This document shows positions 1 to 10,915 of a stretch of 64,000 nucleotides of DNA, in pieces. This stretch comes from Mesorhizobium sp. M2D.F.Ca.ET.226.01.1.1 (GTDB lineage Bacteria; Pseudomonadota; Alphaproteobacteria; Rhizobiales; Rhizobiaceae), in assembly GCF_004022705.2 (NCBI RefSeq), contig NZ_RZOY02000002.1, forward strand, positions 225,758 through 289,757. The letters are read 5' to 3'. Position numbers and translations under genes: made by a program. Position 1 is the stretch's first letter. Each line of letters starts with the position of its first letter. The notes under the pieces are model-generated. The model was not told the origin of the DNA, did not search any database, and worked only from the letters and a program-made list of their open reading frames with translations.

Positions 1-690
1 CTGGGCGTCCCCTTCGTCACGGTCAGCCGCTGGCTGCTCGCCGGCGGCGCCGATGTCTGGCGTTGGGACGAGATCGGCCTGGCGCTTGGCCAGACCCTGT
101 TCCTCGCCATCGCCGGAGCGGTGCTTGCAACGATTGCCGCCATGCCGATGGCCTGGATCTCGATTCGCGCGCCGGGGCGGCTGCAGCGCCTCTTGGAGAG
201 CTGCAATTACATCGTCGGCGCGCTGCCGGGCGTCGTCATCGCGCTGGCGCTGGTGACGATCACCGTGCGCGTCGCGCTGCCGCTCTATCAGACGCTGTTC
301 ACCATCCTGTTCGGTTATGCGCTGATGTTCCTGCCGCGCGCGCTGGTGAGCCTGCGCGCCTCGATCGCGCAGGCACCGGTGGAGCTGGAACGCGCCGCTT
401 CCAGCCTCGGCCGGCCGCCGGTCAAGGCGCTGTGGTCGACGACCATCCGCCTGTCGGCACCGGGTGCGGCGGCCGGCATGGCGATGGTGGCGCTCGGCAT
501 AACCAACGAGCTCACCGCCACCCAGATGCTGGCGCCCAACGGCACCCGTACCCTGGCGATGGCCTTCTGGTCCTATAGCGGCGAGATCGACTACGCGTCC
601 GCTGCCCCTTACGCGCTGATCATGGTGGTGATGTCATTGCCGATGACCTGGTGGCTTTACGTCCAGTCGAAGCGGATGGCCGGACGATGA
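1..690 (+). CDS. Iron(III)-type ABC transporter permease, 5' end cut by window edge
   Basis: The reading frame is open from base 1, so this is the C-terminal part (229 residues) of a longer permease. Hydrophobic segments alternate with short loops, and an EAA-type cytoplasmic loop lies near residues 130-160 ([18 protein letters not shown] region), which docks on the ATPase. Fused permeases of the FbpB/SfuB iron family look like this. The stop overlaps the start of the next gene, an ATPase of the same family, so the two are co-translated. The substrate is inferred (ferric iron; thiamine or other anions are possible) because the binding-protein gene is outside the window. Confidence 0.8.
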   Translation: MGVPFVTVSRWLLAGGADVWRWDEIGLALGQTLFLAIAGAVLATIAAMPMAWISIRAPGRLQRLLESCNYIVGALPGVVIALALVTITVRVALPLYQTLFTILFGYALMFLPRALVSLRASIAQAPVELERAASSLGRPPVKALWSTTIRLSAPGAAAGMAMVALGITNELTATQMLAPNGTRTLAMAFWSYSGEIDYASAAPYALIMVVMSLPMTWWLYVQSKRMAGR

Positions 691-1769
691 GCTTCCTCGA
701 ACTCAGCGGCGTGGCGAAGAACTACGGCCCGGTGGCGGCGCTTGCCGGCGTCGACCTTCAGGTCGAGAGCGGTAGCCGCACCGCGATCGTCGGCCCATCC
801 GGCTGCGGCAAGACCACCTTGCTCAGGTTGATTGCCGGCTTCGAGGCGCCCGATCGCGGCCGCATCGTCCTCGACGGCAAAGTGCTCGCCAATGGCGGCG
901 CCGCCGTGCCGGCGCATCGCCGCGGCATCGGCGTGGTGGCCCAGGACGGCGCCCTGTTCCCGCATCTCAGCATCGCCGACAATATCGGTTTCGGCATCGC
1001 GCGGAACGCCGACAGGCGAGCCGAACATATCGTCGAGCTCGCCTATATCGTCGGACTGGACAAGGCGATCCTGAAGCGCCGGCCGCACGAACTCTCCGGG
1101 GGCCAGCAGCAGCGTGTGGCGCTCGCACGCGCCATGGCGATGAAGCCGCGGCTGATGCTGCTCGACGAGCCCTTCTCGGCGCTCGACACCGGGCTCCGCG
1201 CCTCGATGCGCAAGGCGGTGGCCGAGCTTCTGGAAGAGGCCGGCATCACCACCATCCTGGTGACGCACGACCAGGCCGAGGCGCTGTCCTTCGCCAGCCA
1301 GGTGGCGGTGATGCGCGACGGCCTGTTCTCGCAGGTCGGCACGCCGCGCGAGCTCTATTTCCAGCCCAGGGACAGGATGGTCGCAGAATTCCTCGGCGAT
1401 GCCATCATCGTGCCGGCCAGGATCGCCGACGGCTTTGCCGAATCGCGGCTCGGCCGCATCGCCGTCGACACGCAGGAACGGCGCGACGTCGCGCGCATCA
1501 TGCTGCGGCCGGAGCAGATTGTGCTCAAATGGACCTCGCGCGAAGGCATGTCGGGCACGCCTGACATGCTGTTCGGCGAAGTGACGGACTGCGAATTCGC
1601 CGGCTCGATCTGCACCGTCGCGGTGCGGCTGCTGAACAGCCCGGATCCGCCCGACGCGGCAGCGATCGGCAACACTCCGCTCATCCTTCGCAGGACCGGC
1701 ATGGACGCGCCCGCAGTCGGCGAGATCGTGCGCCTCACCGTCACCGGCAAGGCGCATGTCTTTGCCTGA
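687..1769 (+). CDS. ABC transporter ATP-binding protein, FbpC/PotA-like
   Basis: This 360-residue protein energises the importer whose permease gene it overlaps by four bases (ATGA). I chose the ATG at 687 because it is coupled to the permease stop and is followed directly by the ATPase fold; an upstream in-frame ATG at 651 lies inside the permease. Visible motifs are Walker [10 protein letters not shown] near residue 36, the signature LSGGQQQR, Walker [13 protein letters not shown] and the H-loop THD. The last ~120 residues form a TOBE-type regulatory domain as in FbpC and PotA. An iron substrate is inferred. Confidence 0.85.
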   Translation: MSFLELSGVAKNYGPVAALAGVDLQVESGSRTAIVGPSGCGKTTLLRLIAGFEAPDRGRIVLDGKVLANGGAAVPAHRRGIGVVAQDGALFPHLSIADNIGFGIARNADRRAEHIVELAYIVGLDKAILKRRPHELSGGQQQRVALARAMAMKPRLMLLDEPFSALDTGLRASMRKAVAELLEEAGITTILVTHDQAEALSFASQVAVMRDGLFSQVGTPRELYFQPRDRMVAEFLGDAIIVPARIADGFAESRLGRIAVDTQERRDVARIMLRPEQIVLKWTSREGMSGTPDMLFGEVTDCEFAGSICTVAVRLLNSPDPPDAAAIGNTPLILRRTGMDAPAVGEIVRLTVTGKAHVFA

Positions 1770-1783
1770 ATGCTAGCGTGGCA

Positions 1784-2581
1784 TCAACGAACTCGTTCGC
1801 CCGTCGCCGGCGACCAGAGCGGCCAGTGCTCGAGGAAATCGCAGCTGTGGATGACGACGCGAGCGCCGTCGATCAGGATGATCGAATAGGCGGGCGGCGC
1901 CTGCTCGACCATCTCCTCGCCGACCAGGTCGAGCATGAAGCGGGCATGCAGGCCGCGCTGCACCGAGAACGGAATGCCGGCGACGGTGCCGGCTATGTCG
2001 CGATGGACATGGCCGAAGAAGATGTAGCGGACATTGCCGTGGCGGGTCAGCGCATCGATGAGCCGCTGCGGCTGTTCGAGGCCGAGCGGATCGAGCAGCG
2101 TGAGCCCGAGTTCGACCGGCGGGTGGTGCAGGAAGACATAGGCCGCCTTGCCTGCCGCCTCGGCGAGCCTGGCGCCGAGCCAGCCGAGCCGGTCGTCGCA
2201 CAACTCGCCGGTGACGCGGCCTTCCGCCAGGCTGTCGAGGAATACCAGGCGACCTTCCGGCGTGTCGAAAACCGACTGGACGAAGCCGTTGGCATCGGTG
2301 CCGTTTTCGGGGAAGGCGGCGATGAGGTTGGCGCGGCGGTCGTGGTTTCCGGGCAGTAGCCGGTAAGGTACGGTGAGCCGGCTCAGCGCCGCCTTCAGGT
2401 CGGCATAGCTCTCGGCCTCGCCGTCATCGGTCAGGTCGCCGGTAAAGACGCAGAGCGTCGCGTCGCTGTGGCGCTGATTGATATGATCGATGCAGCGATC
2501 GAGCCGCTCATTCAGGTTCGCGCCATAGCGCATCTCGCGCCGACGACCGAGATGGACGTCGGTGACCTGGATGATTTTCAT
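1784..2581 (-). CDS. Metallophosphoesterase (CpdA/GpdQ-like phosphodiesterase)
   Basis: The 265-residue protein carries the full dinuclear-metal phosphoesterase set: DVH at residues 8-10, GDLTDDG, GNHD, a later histidine (FLHHPP) and GHVH. This is the class III cyclic-nucleotide or glycerophosphodiester phosphodiesterase family. It starts 16 bases after the ugpC-like gene on the same strand, as the last cistron of the sugar-phosphate importer cluster. A role in cleaving imported glycerophosphodiesters to glycerol-3-phosphate, taking the place of UgpQ, is therefore reasonable but inferred; a cAMP phosphodiesterase activity cannot be excluded from sequence. Confidence 0.8.
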   Translation of the reverse strand: MKIIQVTDVHLGRRREMRYGANLNERLDRCIDHINQRHSDATLCVFTGDLTDDGEAESYADLKAALSRLTVPYRLLPGNHDRRANLIAAFPENGTDANGFVQSVFDTPEGRLVFLDSLAEGRVTGELCDDRLGWLGARLAEAAGKAAYVFLHHPPVELGLTLLDPLGLEQPQRLIDALTRHGNVRYIFFGHVHRDIAGTVAGIPFSVQRGLHARFMLDLVGEEMVEQAPPAYSIILIDGARVVIHSCDFLEHWPLWSPATGERVR

Positions 2582-2597
2582 TGCATGAACCTCAAAT

Positions 2598-3707
<1,110 letters not shown>

Positions 3708-3719
3708 TTTATCGTCTCC

Positions 3720-4634
3720 CTATTTCTCGGTGGCGATCAGGCCGCGCACGAACCAGCGCTGCATCAACACCACGACGATCAGTGGCGGCAGCATGACGAT
3801 CAGCGTGCCGGCCATGGCGATATGCCACTCGGGCGCCCCGCCGACATTGGGGATGAGCTGCTTCAACTCGGTCACCGCCATCGCATGCGACTGATCGGTG
3901 GTGATGAGCAACGGCCACAGATACTGGTTCCAGGCCCACAGGAACATGATGGTGCCGAGCGCCGCCATGTTGTTGCGCGACAACGGAAGAAGGATGTCGA
4001 CGAAGAAGCGCAGCGCGCCGGCGCCGTCCATGCGCGCGGCCTCGGTCAATTCGTCCGGCACGGTCAGGAAGAACTGGCGGTAGAGGAACGTGCCGGTGGC
4101 GGTGGCGACCAGCGGCAGGATCAGGCCGCTGTAGGAATTGAGCAATCCGAGGCTGAGCTGGACCTGAACCCCCGATATCTTCTGGATCAGCCAAGAGAGA
4201 CCGGTCAGGTCCATGATCGTCTGATAGGGATCGAGCACGTTGGCGACCACCGCATAGGTCGGCACGATGCGCACTTCGAGCGGCAGCATCAGTGTGATGA
4301 AGATCAGCCAGAAGATCAGCATGCGGCCGGGGTAGCGGAAATAGACGATCGAGAAGGCGGTTAGCGCCGAGACGATCACTTTGCCGGCGGCGACGCCAAA
4401 CGCCATGATGAAGGAGTTCAGCAGATTCGGGCCGAGATCGGTGGTGGTCCAGGCCGTCTTGATGTTGACCCAGAAATCGCTCCCAGGCAGCAGCGACATC
4501 GGCACGTCGTTGACGTCCTTCAGATTGTGCGAGGCGGCGACCGCCACGATGACGAACGGCGCCACGCAGAATACGAAGCCGACGAACAGGATCAGGTGCG
4601 TGAAGAAATTGAGGATCGGGGTGCGCTCGACCAT
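3720..4634 (-). CDS. ugpE: ABC importer permease, UgpE-like
   Basis: A 304-residue inner-membrane permease of the MalG/UgpE group with about six hydrophobic segments. The EAA loop is clear (ELTEAARMDGAG, then FFVDILLPLS) and contacts the ATPase. It lies 7 bases after the UgpA-like gene and before the ATPase gene, so it is the second half of the permease pair. It is slightly longer than the E. coli protein (281 residues), with the extra residues at the N-terminus. The substrate is inferred from gene order and from the UgpB-like binding protein. Confidence 0.88.
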   Translation of the reverse strand: MVERTPILNFFTHLILFVGFVFCVAPFVIVAVAASHNLKDVNDVPMSLLPGSDFWVNIKTAWTTTDLGPNLLNSFIMAFGVAAGKVIVSALTAFSIVYFRYPGRMLIFWLIFITLMLPLEVRIVPTYAVVANVLDPYQTIMDLTGLSWLIQKISGVQVQLSLGLLNSYSGLILPLVATATGTFLYRQFFLTVPDELTEAARMDGAGALRFFVDILLPLSRNNMAALGTIMFLWAWNQYLWPLLITTDQSHAMAVTELKQLIPNVGGAPEWHIAMAGTLIVMLPPLIVVVLMQRWFVRGLIATEK

Positions 4635-4641
4635 GGCCGCC

Positions 4642-5526
4642 TCAACGATAGTGCACGCGCCGCTCGATGAAGCGGAACTGGACGATGGTAAGGGCGATAA
4701 TCAAGAGCATCAGGATGATGCTCTGCGCGGCGGCGCCGGAGTAATCGAGGCCTTTGAAGCCGTCGGAATAGATCTTGTAGACCATCAGGTTAGTGGCATT
4801 GGCCGGGCCGCCCGCGGTCATGATGTCGACGATGCCGAAGGAGTCCTGGAAACTCTCGGTGATGTTGATGACCAGCAGGAAGAAGATGGTCGGCGTAATC
4901 AGCGGGAACTGGATATCCCAGAAGCGCCGGATGACGCCGGAGCCGTCCATGGCCGCCGCTTCGATCAGCGAACGCGGAATCGCCTGGAAGGCGGCCAGGA
5001 AGAAGATGAAGTTGTAGCCGACATATTTCCAGGAGAAGGCGATGATGACGGAGGCCATCGCATCGGCGCCGTTGAGGCCGGGGTCCCAGAAGCCCGGCCA
5101 GAAGTGGTTGGCGAAGGCCATGAAGCCCGCCTCGGGGGCCAGGATGAAGCGGAAGGCCATCGCCAGTGCCGGCGCGGCAATGCCGTAGGGCCAGATCAGC
5201 ACCACGCGATACAGCCATGAGCCGGCAAGCTGACGGTCGGTCAGGGCGGCGAGCACCAGCGCGATGAACATCGCTAGGCCGGTGCTGATGCCGGCGAAGA
5301 TCAGGCTGGCGGTGATCGAATTCCAGTAGTCGGCGTTGGCCAGGATCGAGCGGAAATTGTCGAGCCCGACCCAGATGTTGCCGCCGCCCCATGGCTGCTG
5401 CAGCGTCAGCGACCAGTAGACCGCCTGTCCGGCCGGCCAGTAGAAGAAGGTGAAGATGAGGATGAGCTGCGGCACCGCGAACAGGATGCCGATCGTCCAT
5501 TTGCCGAAAGTGACGCGTTTTTCCAT
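4642..5526 (-). CDS. ugpA: ABC importer permease, UgpA-like
   Basis: A 294-residue inner-membrane permease of the MalF/UgpA group. An N-terminal helix (GILFAVPQLILIFTFFYWP) is followed by further hydrophobic segments and an EAA loop (SLIEAAAMDGSG, FWDIQFPLI). Its start is 105 bases after the binding-protein gene. The gap holds a strong stem-loop, an arrangement often seen where the binding protein must be made in excess over the membrane parts. Confidence 0.88.
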   Translation of the reverse strand: MEKRVTFGKWTIGILFAVPQLILIFTFFYWPAGQAVYWSLTLQQPWGGGNIWVGLDNFRSILANADYWNSITASLIFAGISTGLAMFIALVLAALTDRQLAGSWLYRVVLIWPYGIAAPALAMAFRFILAPEAGFMAFANHFWPGFWDPGLNGADAMASVIIAFSWKYVGYNFIFFLAAFQAIPRSLIEAAAMDGSGVIRRFWDIQFPLITPTIFFLLVINITESFQDSFGIVDIMTAGGPANATNLMVYKIYSDGFKGLDYSGAAAQSIILMLLIIALTIVQFRFIERRVHYR

Positions 5527-5587
5527 CGATCCGCCGATGTCATCGAACCGCCAACCCGCTCTCGCGGAACAAGACTAGATATGAAAT

Positions 5588-5616
5588 GGCCGCCCGTCGA
5601 TGCGCGGCGGGCGGCC
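5588..5616 (-). other. Intercistronic stem-loop between ugpB and ugpA
   Basis: GGCCGCCCG at 5588-5596 pairs perfectly with CGGGCGGCC at 5608-5616 around an 11-base loop, and the stem can be extended outward by a few A-T/G-T pairs. It lies just after the ugpB stop codon in transcription direction and has no U-run. An mRNA-stabilising or partial attenuation role is inferred. Confidence 0.6.
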
Positions 5617-5631
5617 GTTCCAGTATCCGGA

Positions 5632-6984
5632 TCAGGGTAGCGTCTTGTTCGGATAGGTCTGCTGGAAGCGGTCGAGGATCGCGTTGCCGTTCTTGACCAG
5701 CGCGTCGACACCGTCCTGGACGCTTTCCTTGTTGGCGAAGATCGCCTGCATCTGGGTGCCGAATTCGGCGCGGATCTGGGTGAAGTTGCCGAGGCGGATG
5801 CCGCGGGTGATCTCGGTCGGTTCCGAAGCGGTCAGGCTGGCGATCGCCACTTCACGTCCCTTGTAGGGCGCCTTGTCGTAGAAGCCGTTGGCTTTCATGT
5901 ATTCGAAGCCGGACTTCGTCACCGGAATGTAGCCGGTGTTGGTCGACCAGAACAAAGCGGTCTTGGGGTCGTGGATGAAGTTGAGGAAGGCGGCTGCGCC
6001 CTTGTATTCGGCGTCCGACTTGCCGGACAGCACCCACAGCGAGGCGCCGCCGACCAGCGAGTTCTTACGCTCGGTACCGGCATAGACCGGCAGCTCGGCG
6101 ACATCCCAGTTCATGCCTTCCTTCTGCGTCTTGCCGACCGTGCCGTGGTCGCCGACCGAGGTCATGATGATCTGACAGGTGCCGGTGGCGAAGGCCTGCA
6201 CCATATCCTGGCCGAGGTCCTTCGACTTGATCTTGATCAGGCCGGCATCATACCATTTCTTCAGGTCGGTGACGTACTGGACGAACTTGGTCTTGTTCAT
6301 TTCCAGGCGGGCGTCGAGACCGTCATAACCATTGTTCTTGCTGGCGATCGGCTGATTGTGAATGGCCGAGAACTGCTCCATCAGCTGCCAGCTTTCATTG
6401 GCCGAGATGTTGATCGCCATCGGGCAATCATAGCCGGCGTCCTTCAGCGCCTTGAGGTCGGCGCCGACATCTTCCCAGGTCTTCGGCGCTTCGGTCTTGC
6501 CGATCTTGGCGAAGGCGTCCTTGTTCCAGTACATCAGCGCCGTCGATGAGTTGAACGGGAAGGACAGCATCTCGCCCTTCGACGTCGCGTAATAGCGCGC
6601 AATGCCGGGGAAATAATCGCTGTAGTCGATCTTGTAGCCGTTCTCTTCCATCAGCTTGTCGGCGGGCTTGTAGGCGCCCGACAGCATCATGGTGGCGGTG
6701 CCGACGTCATAGACCTGGACGACGGTGGGCTGCTTGCCGGCGCGGAAGGCGGCGATCGTGTTCTGCAGCGTGGCGTCGTAATTGCCCTGGCTGGTGCAGA
6801 CGACCTCATAGTCTTTCTGGGAAGCGTTGAAGTTCTTGCACAGCGTGTCGACGACGCGGGCGAGGTCGCCCGACAGGCCGAACCAGAAATCGAACTTGAC
6901 CGGCTCTGCAAAAGCAGGAACCGCAAGCGCGGTGCTGAGCGCGGCGGCGGCAAGGGCAGCAAGGCCCCGCTTGATGATCGTCAT
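5632..6984 (-). CDS. ugpB: Periplasmic sn-glycerol-3-phosphate-type binding protein
   Basis: The start is placed at the ATG at 6984 because it gives a clean signal peptide (MTIIKRGLAALAAAALSTA, likely cut after AFA) and has GAGGG about seven bases upstream; upstream in-frame starts give a non-signal extension. The mature protein of about 425 residues is a cluster-B solute-binding protein (FWFGLSGDLARVVDTL, GKQPTVVQVYDVGTA, LSFPFNSSTALMYWNKDAF), matching UgpB in length and pattern. It delivers glycerol-3-phosphate or glycerophosphodiesters to UgpAE. It is the first gene of the minus-strand cluster. No convincing Pho box was found upstream. Confidence 0.85.
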   Translation of the reverse strand: MTIIKRGLAALAAAALSTALAVPAFAEPVKFDFWFGLSGDLARVVDTLCKNFNASQKDYEVVCTSQGNYDATLQNTIAAFRAGKQPTVVQVYDVGTATMMLSGAYKPADKLMEENGYKIDYSDYFPGIARYYATSKGEMLSFPFNSSTALMYWNKDAFAKIGKTEAPKTWEDVGADLKALKDAGYDCPMAINISANESWQLMEQFSAIHNQPIASKNNGYDGLDARLEMNKTKFVQYVTDLKKWYDAGLIKIKSKDLGQDMVQAFATGTCQIIMTSVGDHGTVGKTQKEGMNWDVAELPVYAGTERKNSLVGGASLWVLSGKSDAEYKGAAAFLNFIHDPKTALFWSTNTGYIPVTKSGFEYMKANGFYDKAPYKGREVAIASLTASEPTEITRGIRLGNFTQIRAEFGTQMQAIFANKESVQDGVDALVKNGNAILDRFQQTYPNKTLP

Positions 6985-7059
6985 GGTTTTTCCCTCTTGA
7001 GTGGCAGTGTGACAAGGGTTTTGCGCAAGTCCTTGCCCGCTCTCATAGAGGAGGTATGT

Positions 7060-7073
7060 GACAGTTCTGTTGT
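7060..7073. promoter_or_regulatory. Small inverted repeat in the ugpB/EEP divergent promoter region
   Basis: The 241-base region 6985-7225 separates the divergent ugpB and EEP genes. It contains an operator-like inverted repeat, GACA at 7060-7063 and TGTC at 7070-7073, with an inner ACAG-TT-CTGT palindrome. The binding protein is unknown and the site may be chance. No Pho-box direct repeat with the usual 11-base period fits here. Confidence 0.25.
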
Positions 7074-7225
7074 CGGCTCGAAGGCCCTGTGGACAGCCAG
7101 TCCCTCCTCTCCGGTAGCGGCCATGCCGGCATGAAAACGTCACATCGGCGCTCTAGGAGCTAGGGCGCCTAGAAGCGTCGAAAAGATTTTGACGTGATTA
7201 ACCGGCTAACTGATTGAGAAGACAC

Positions 7226-8266
7226 ATGCTGGTCCCGCAGCTCACACACGTGCCCGTCAGCGAGCGCAACGCGATGCGCGACGGGCCGCGCGACAGCGCC
7301 ACCCATCTGCGCCACGCGGCGGCCATTCCCGCCCTCGGCGAGATCGAGGTCGGCGGCAAGGCGTCGCTTGAGAGCGCCGGCGAGAGCCTGACCGTCATGG
7401 CCTGGAACGTCGAGCGGCTGCGTCACATCGATGCCATTGCCGAAACGATCGCCGGCCAGGGGCCAGACGTCGTGTTGCTGTCCGAGGTCGACAAGGGCAT
7501 GGCGCGCTCCGGCAACGGCCATCTGTTGAGGCGGCTTGCCGATCGTCTGGGCCATTCCTTCGCCTATGGCGTCGAATTCCTGGAACTCGGCACCGGCAAC
7601 GAGACCGAGCAGGCGGCAAATGGCGGCGCTGAGAACATGGAGGGCTTCCACGGCAATGCCATAACCAGCGCCGTTCCACTGCTGCGGCCCTTTCTCATTC
7701 GCTTCGATGCCGCCGGCGCCTGGTTCCTGCCGGAGCACGGCCAACCGCGCGTCGGCGGCCGCATGGCGCTCGGCGGCCAGGTGATGGTCGGCGACCGTCG
7801 GGTCACCGTCGTCTCGGTGCATCTTGAAAACCGCACCACTCCCGCCGGCCGTGCCGGCCAGACACGCCACCTGCTCGATGCCATCGACAAATATGACGCG
7901 GACGCGCCGGTGCTGATCGGCGGCGACTTCAACACGCTGACCGCCACCTATCCGGAACGCAATGACGACCCTGCCGCGTGGCGAACGCGCATCGCCACCG
8001 AACCGGACCGGCTGATGTGCCCGGACCGTCACGAGCCCCTGTTCGCTGTCATGGCCGAACGCGGCTACAACTGGCGCGACGCCAACGCGTTCGACAAGCC
8101 GACGCAGCGGCGCGCGGCCGGCGACTTGACGCCGGCCGGCCATATCGACTGGTTCTTCGCGCGCGGCCTTTCCGCAAGCGCGCCGGCGACGCTGCCAGCA
8201 GTGTTGCCGGACGGCAGCCCCAGCGCCGACCATGAGGCGCTGGTGGTGACGGTGCGGGTGAAATGA
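7226..8266 (+). CDS. Endonuclease/exonuclease/phosphatase (EEP) family protein
   Basis: The 346-residue protein has EEP-fold motifs in order: TVMAWNVER (metal-binding Asn), DVVLLSEVD (catalytic Glu), a long middle region, GGDFNT (Asp/Asn pair), HIDWFF and SADHEALVV with the catalytic Asp-His near the C-terminus. Family members hydrolyse phosphodiesters or phosphomonoesters of nucleic acids, lipids or inositol phosphates. I chose the ATG at 7226, which has GAGAAG five bases upstream, over a TTG at 7214. It is divergent from the ugp cluster, so a phosphate-ester scavenging role is possible but inferred. No clear signal peptide. Confidence 0.78.
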   Translation: MLVPQLTHVPVSERNAMRDGPRDSATHLRHAAAIPALGEIEVGGKASLESAGESLTVMAWNVERLRHIDAIAETIAGQGPDVVLLSEVDKGMARSGNGHLLRRLADRLGHSFAYGVEFLELGTGNETEQAANGGAENMEGFHGNAITSAVPLLRPFLIRFDAAGAWFLPEHGQPRVGGRMALGGQVMVGDRRVTVVSVHLENRTTPAGRAGQTRHLLDAIDKYDADAPVLIGGDFNTLTATYPERNDDPAAWRTRIATEPDRLMCPDRHEPLFAVMAERGYNWRDANAFDKPTQRRAAGDLTPAGHIDWFFARGLSASAPATLPAVLPDGSPSADHEALVVTVRVK

Positions 8267-8426
8267 CGCCGGCCTAGCTTGAACCCGAATCCTCGTCGAT
8301 CCTCATATTGAGAAATACAACCTGCTAGGCACGCAAGGGTTGCGGGCGGCATAATCGATTCTTCAGTTGTCCGGCCCTAATCAATCTCATTGCCTTGATT
8401 GATGCGGGTAGATCAGGTGAAGCAGG

Positions 8427-10910
8427 ATGTTGACCGTCTATAATTGCATCGTGAACGAGCACGATCTGAGACTGGTCGTACTGGCCGCGCTCATTTGCGG
8501 AATCTCCTGTTTCGCCGCTGTCAATCTGCTCCGCCATGTCGTGCAATCGACCAGCCGGAACCGTTATGCCTGGCTGCTGATTGCCGCCGCTTCGACCGGA
8601 TTTGGCATCTGGGCGACGCATTTCATCGCCATGATCGCCTTCACGCCGGGAATACCCAACGCCTACAACGCCGAGCTTTCGGTCGCTTCGCTGGCGCTTT
8701 CCGTCATTCTGACCGCGGCCGGCATGTGGATCGCGACCATGCGCGGCGGCGTCGACCACCATCTCGTCGGCGGCGCCGTGCTGGGCATCGGCATCGCGGC
8801 GATGCACTATACCGGCATGGCGGCTTTCGAGGTCGAAGGCCGGATCGTCTGGAACCAGCTTTTCGTCGCCGCCTCATTGGCCTCGGGCATAATTCTTGCC
8901 GCGCTTTCGCTGCTTGTCGTGCTGCGCCGGCCGTCGACCCTGGCGACAGTCGCCGGCGCCGTCCTGCTGACGCTGGCGATCTGCACGCTGCATTTCATCG
9001 CCATGGCCGCGGTCTCGATCTATCCGGATTCCTCGATAGAGATCTCGAAATTCACGATCGCGCCGATGTCGCAAGCCTTCGCCGCCGCCACGGCAAGCCT
9101 GATCATCTTGGTGCTGGCCGCCACGGCGCTGTGGATCGATCTGCGCTTTCGCCGCCACCGGATCGAGGCGGAGCGCATGCACGGCCTCGCCAATGCCGCC
9201 GTCGAGGGCCTCATCGTCTGCGACGGCAACCGCCTCGTCAGCGCCAATGACAGCATCGCGGCGCTGAGCGGCATTGCCGCCGCCACGCTGAACACGATGA
9301 CGCTCGGCGAACTGTTCGGCGAGCGCGTCGCCTCGGCGGTCGCCGCCGGCAACGGACAGGCGCAGGAAGCCGACCTTCGCGGCCAGGGCGACAGCCCGAT
9401 CCCGGTCGAGCTGATCGCCAGGAGCATCGATTATTGCGGCAAGCCGCATCTGGTCGTTGCCGTCCGCGACATTCGCGAGCGCCGGAAGGCCGAGCAAGAG
9501 ATCATGCGGCTTGCGCATTACGACCCGCTCACCGGGCTCGGCAATCGGCGCTCCTTCACCAGCCGGCTGGAAGCCGAGATCGCCTCGGCCGCTCCTGGCG
9601 GCAAAGGCGGGGGCAAGGGCAGCCAGCTGGCGCTCATGCTTCTCGATCTCGACCGGTTCAAGGAAGTGAACGATCTCTTCGGCCACGCCGCCGGCGACGC
9701 GGTCTTGCAAAAGGTGGCTCACTGCGCCTCCAGCGTGCTGCGTCAAGGCCAGATGCTGGCTCGGCTCGGCGGTGACGAATTCGCCATCATCGCCCCCAAT
9801 CTTCCCGACCCCCAGGCCGCCGGCCGCATTGCCGAAGCGGTGCTGTCGGCGCTGCGTCAGGAAAACCGGCTGTCGCCTGGCGGCATGGTGTCGGCCAGCA
9901 TCGGCATCGCGCTTTATCCGCTCGACGCCGACGAACAGGCGGCATTGATCAGCCACGCCGACACCGCGCTCTATCGCGCCAAGGCCGAAGGCAAGGACAC
10001 CTTCCGCTATTTCGAGGCCTCGATGGGCGCCGAGGCGCGCGACCGGCGCATCATGGAGCAGGACCTGCGCCAGGCGGTGGCGCGCGGCGAGTTCCGTCTC
10101 GTCTATCAGCCGCAGAAGGAAATCAGCAGCGGCAGCATGGTCGGCTTCGAGGCCTTGATCCGCTGGCAACATCCCGAACGCGGCGACATTGCGCCATCTG
10201 TGTTCATCCCTGTGGCCGAGGATGGCGGCGCGATCGCCCAGATCGGCGAATGGGTGCTGGTGACGGCCTGCAAGGAGGCCGCTAGCTGGAGGAACCCGCT
10301 GACGATCGCCGTCAACGTTTCGGCGGTGCAGCTCCACAATCCCGATTTCAGCCGCAAGGTGCACGAGGTGCTGCTGCGCACGGGACTGGCGGCAGGCAGG
10401 CTAGAGCTTGAGATCACCGAGACGGCGCTGATCAAGGACATGCCGCGGGCGCTGGCCACCTTGCGTCAGATCAAGGCGCTCGGCGTGCGCGTGGCCATGG
10501 ACGATTTCGGCACCGGCTATTCGTCACTGTCCAACCTGCGCGCCTTCCCCTTCGACAAGATCAAGATCGACGGGTCCTTCATCAAATCGGTCGACAGGAA
10601 CGATCAGGTCGCGACCATCGTGCGCGCCGTGCTTGGCCTGGGGCGCGGCCTCGGCCTGCCGGTTCTGGCCGAAGGCGTCGAGACGCTGGACGAGCTGCGC
10701 TTCCTCGATGCCGAGGATTGCGACATCGGCCAGGGATATTTTCTGGGCAGGCCCGGCCCGATCGAGGCGTTCGCTGATCTGACGGGGGCTCCGGCGGCCG
10801 ACGAAGGCGTCAAGGAAGACGGTGCGGTCGGGGCAACCGCCAAGGTCGAAAGAGCCAGGGGCGGCAGCATCCTGATGCTGCAGCCGGCCGCGGCCGCGCG
10901 TTCAGTCTGA
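8427..10910 (+). CDS. MHYT-PAS-GGDEF-EAL cyclic-di-GMP turnover protein
   Basis: The 827-residue protein starts with a seven-helix MHYT sensor (repeated motifs THFIAM, MHYT at residues 126-129, LHFIAM), thought to bind a metal or sense a gas in the membrane. A PAS domain follows (about 245-350), then GGDEF (intact LGGDEF near 448) and EAL (FEALIRW near 574; DDFGTGYSSL; LAEGVET). Both the cyclase and phosphodiesterase signatures look complete, so the enzyme could work either way. Such proteins switch between motility and biofilm. It stands alone, with 160 bases of non-coding sequence before it and AAGCAGG near the start. Confidence 0.92.
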   Translation: MLTVYNCIVNEHDLRLVVLAALICGISCFAAVNLLRHVVQSTSRNRYAWLLIAAASTGFGIWATHFIAMIAFTPGIPNAYNAELSVASLALSVILTAAGMWIATMRGGVDHHLVGGAVLGIGIAAMHYTGMAAFEVEGRIVWNQLFVAASLASGIILAALSLLVVLRRPSTLATVAGAVLLTLAICTLHFIAMAAVSIYPDSSIEISKFTIAPMSQAFAAATASLIILVLAATALWIDLRFRRHRIEAERMHGLANAAVEGLIVCDGNRLVSANDSIAALSGIAAATLNTMTLGELFGERVASAVAAGNGQAQEADLRGQGDSPIPVELIARSIDYCGKPHLVVAVRDIRERRKAEQEIMRLAHYDPLTGLGNRRSFTSRLEAEIASAAPGGKGGGKGSQLALMLLDLDRFKEVNDLFGHAAGDAVLQKVAHCASSVLRQGQMLARLGGDEFAIIAPNLPDPQAAGRIAEAVLSALRQENRLSPGGMVSASIGIALYPLDADEQAALISHADTALYRAKAEGKDTFRYFEASMGAEARDRRIMEQDLRQAVARGEFRLVYQPQKEISSGSMVGFEALIRWQHPERGDIAPSVFIPVAEDGGAIAQIGEWVLVTACKEAASWRNPLTIAVNVSAVQLHNPDFSRKVHEVLLRTGLAAGRLELEITETALIKDMPRALATLRQIKALGVRVAMDDFGTGYSSLSNLRAFPFDKIKIDGSFIKSVDRNDQVATIVRAVLGLGRGLGLPVLAEGVETLDELRFLDAEDCDIGQGYFLGRPGPIEAFADLTGAPAADEGVKEDGAVGATAKVERARGGSILMLQPAAAARSV

Positions 10911-10915
10911 AATCA

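Noticed and set aside
7040..7080. Possible Pho box before ugpB (CTGTCAC on the minus strand)
   Set aside because: Only one half-site fits; the positions 11 bases up and down match the second half at two of seven bases each.
7196..7210. TTAACC near the EEP gene start
   Set aside because: A single half-site with no TTAA at the N7 distance; too weak to call CtrA.
8874..10364. Long open frame (496 codons) on the minus strand
   Set aside because: It is antisense to the MHYT-GGDEF-EAL gene, whose motifs are unambiguous.
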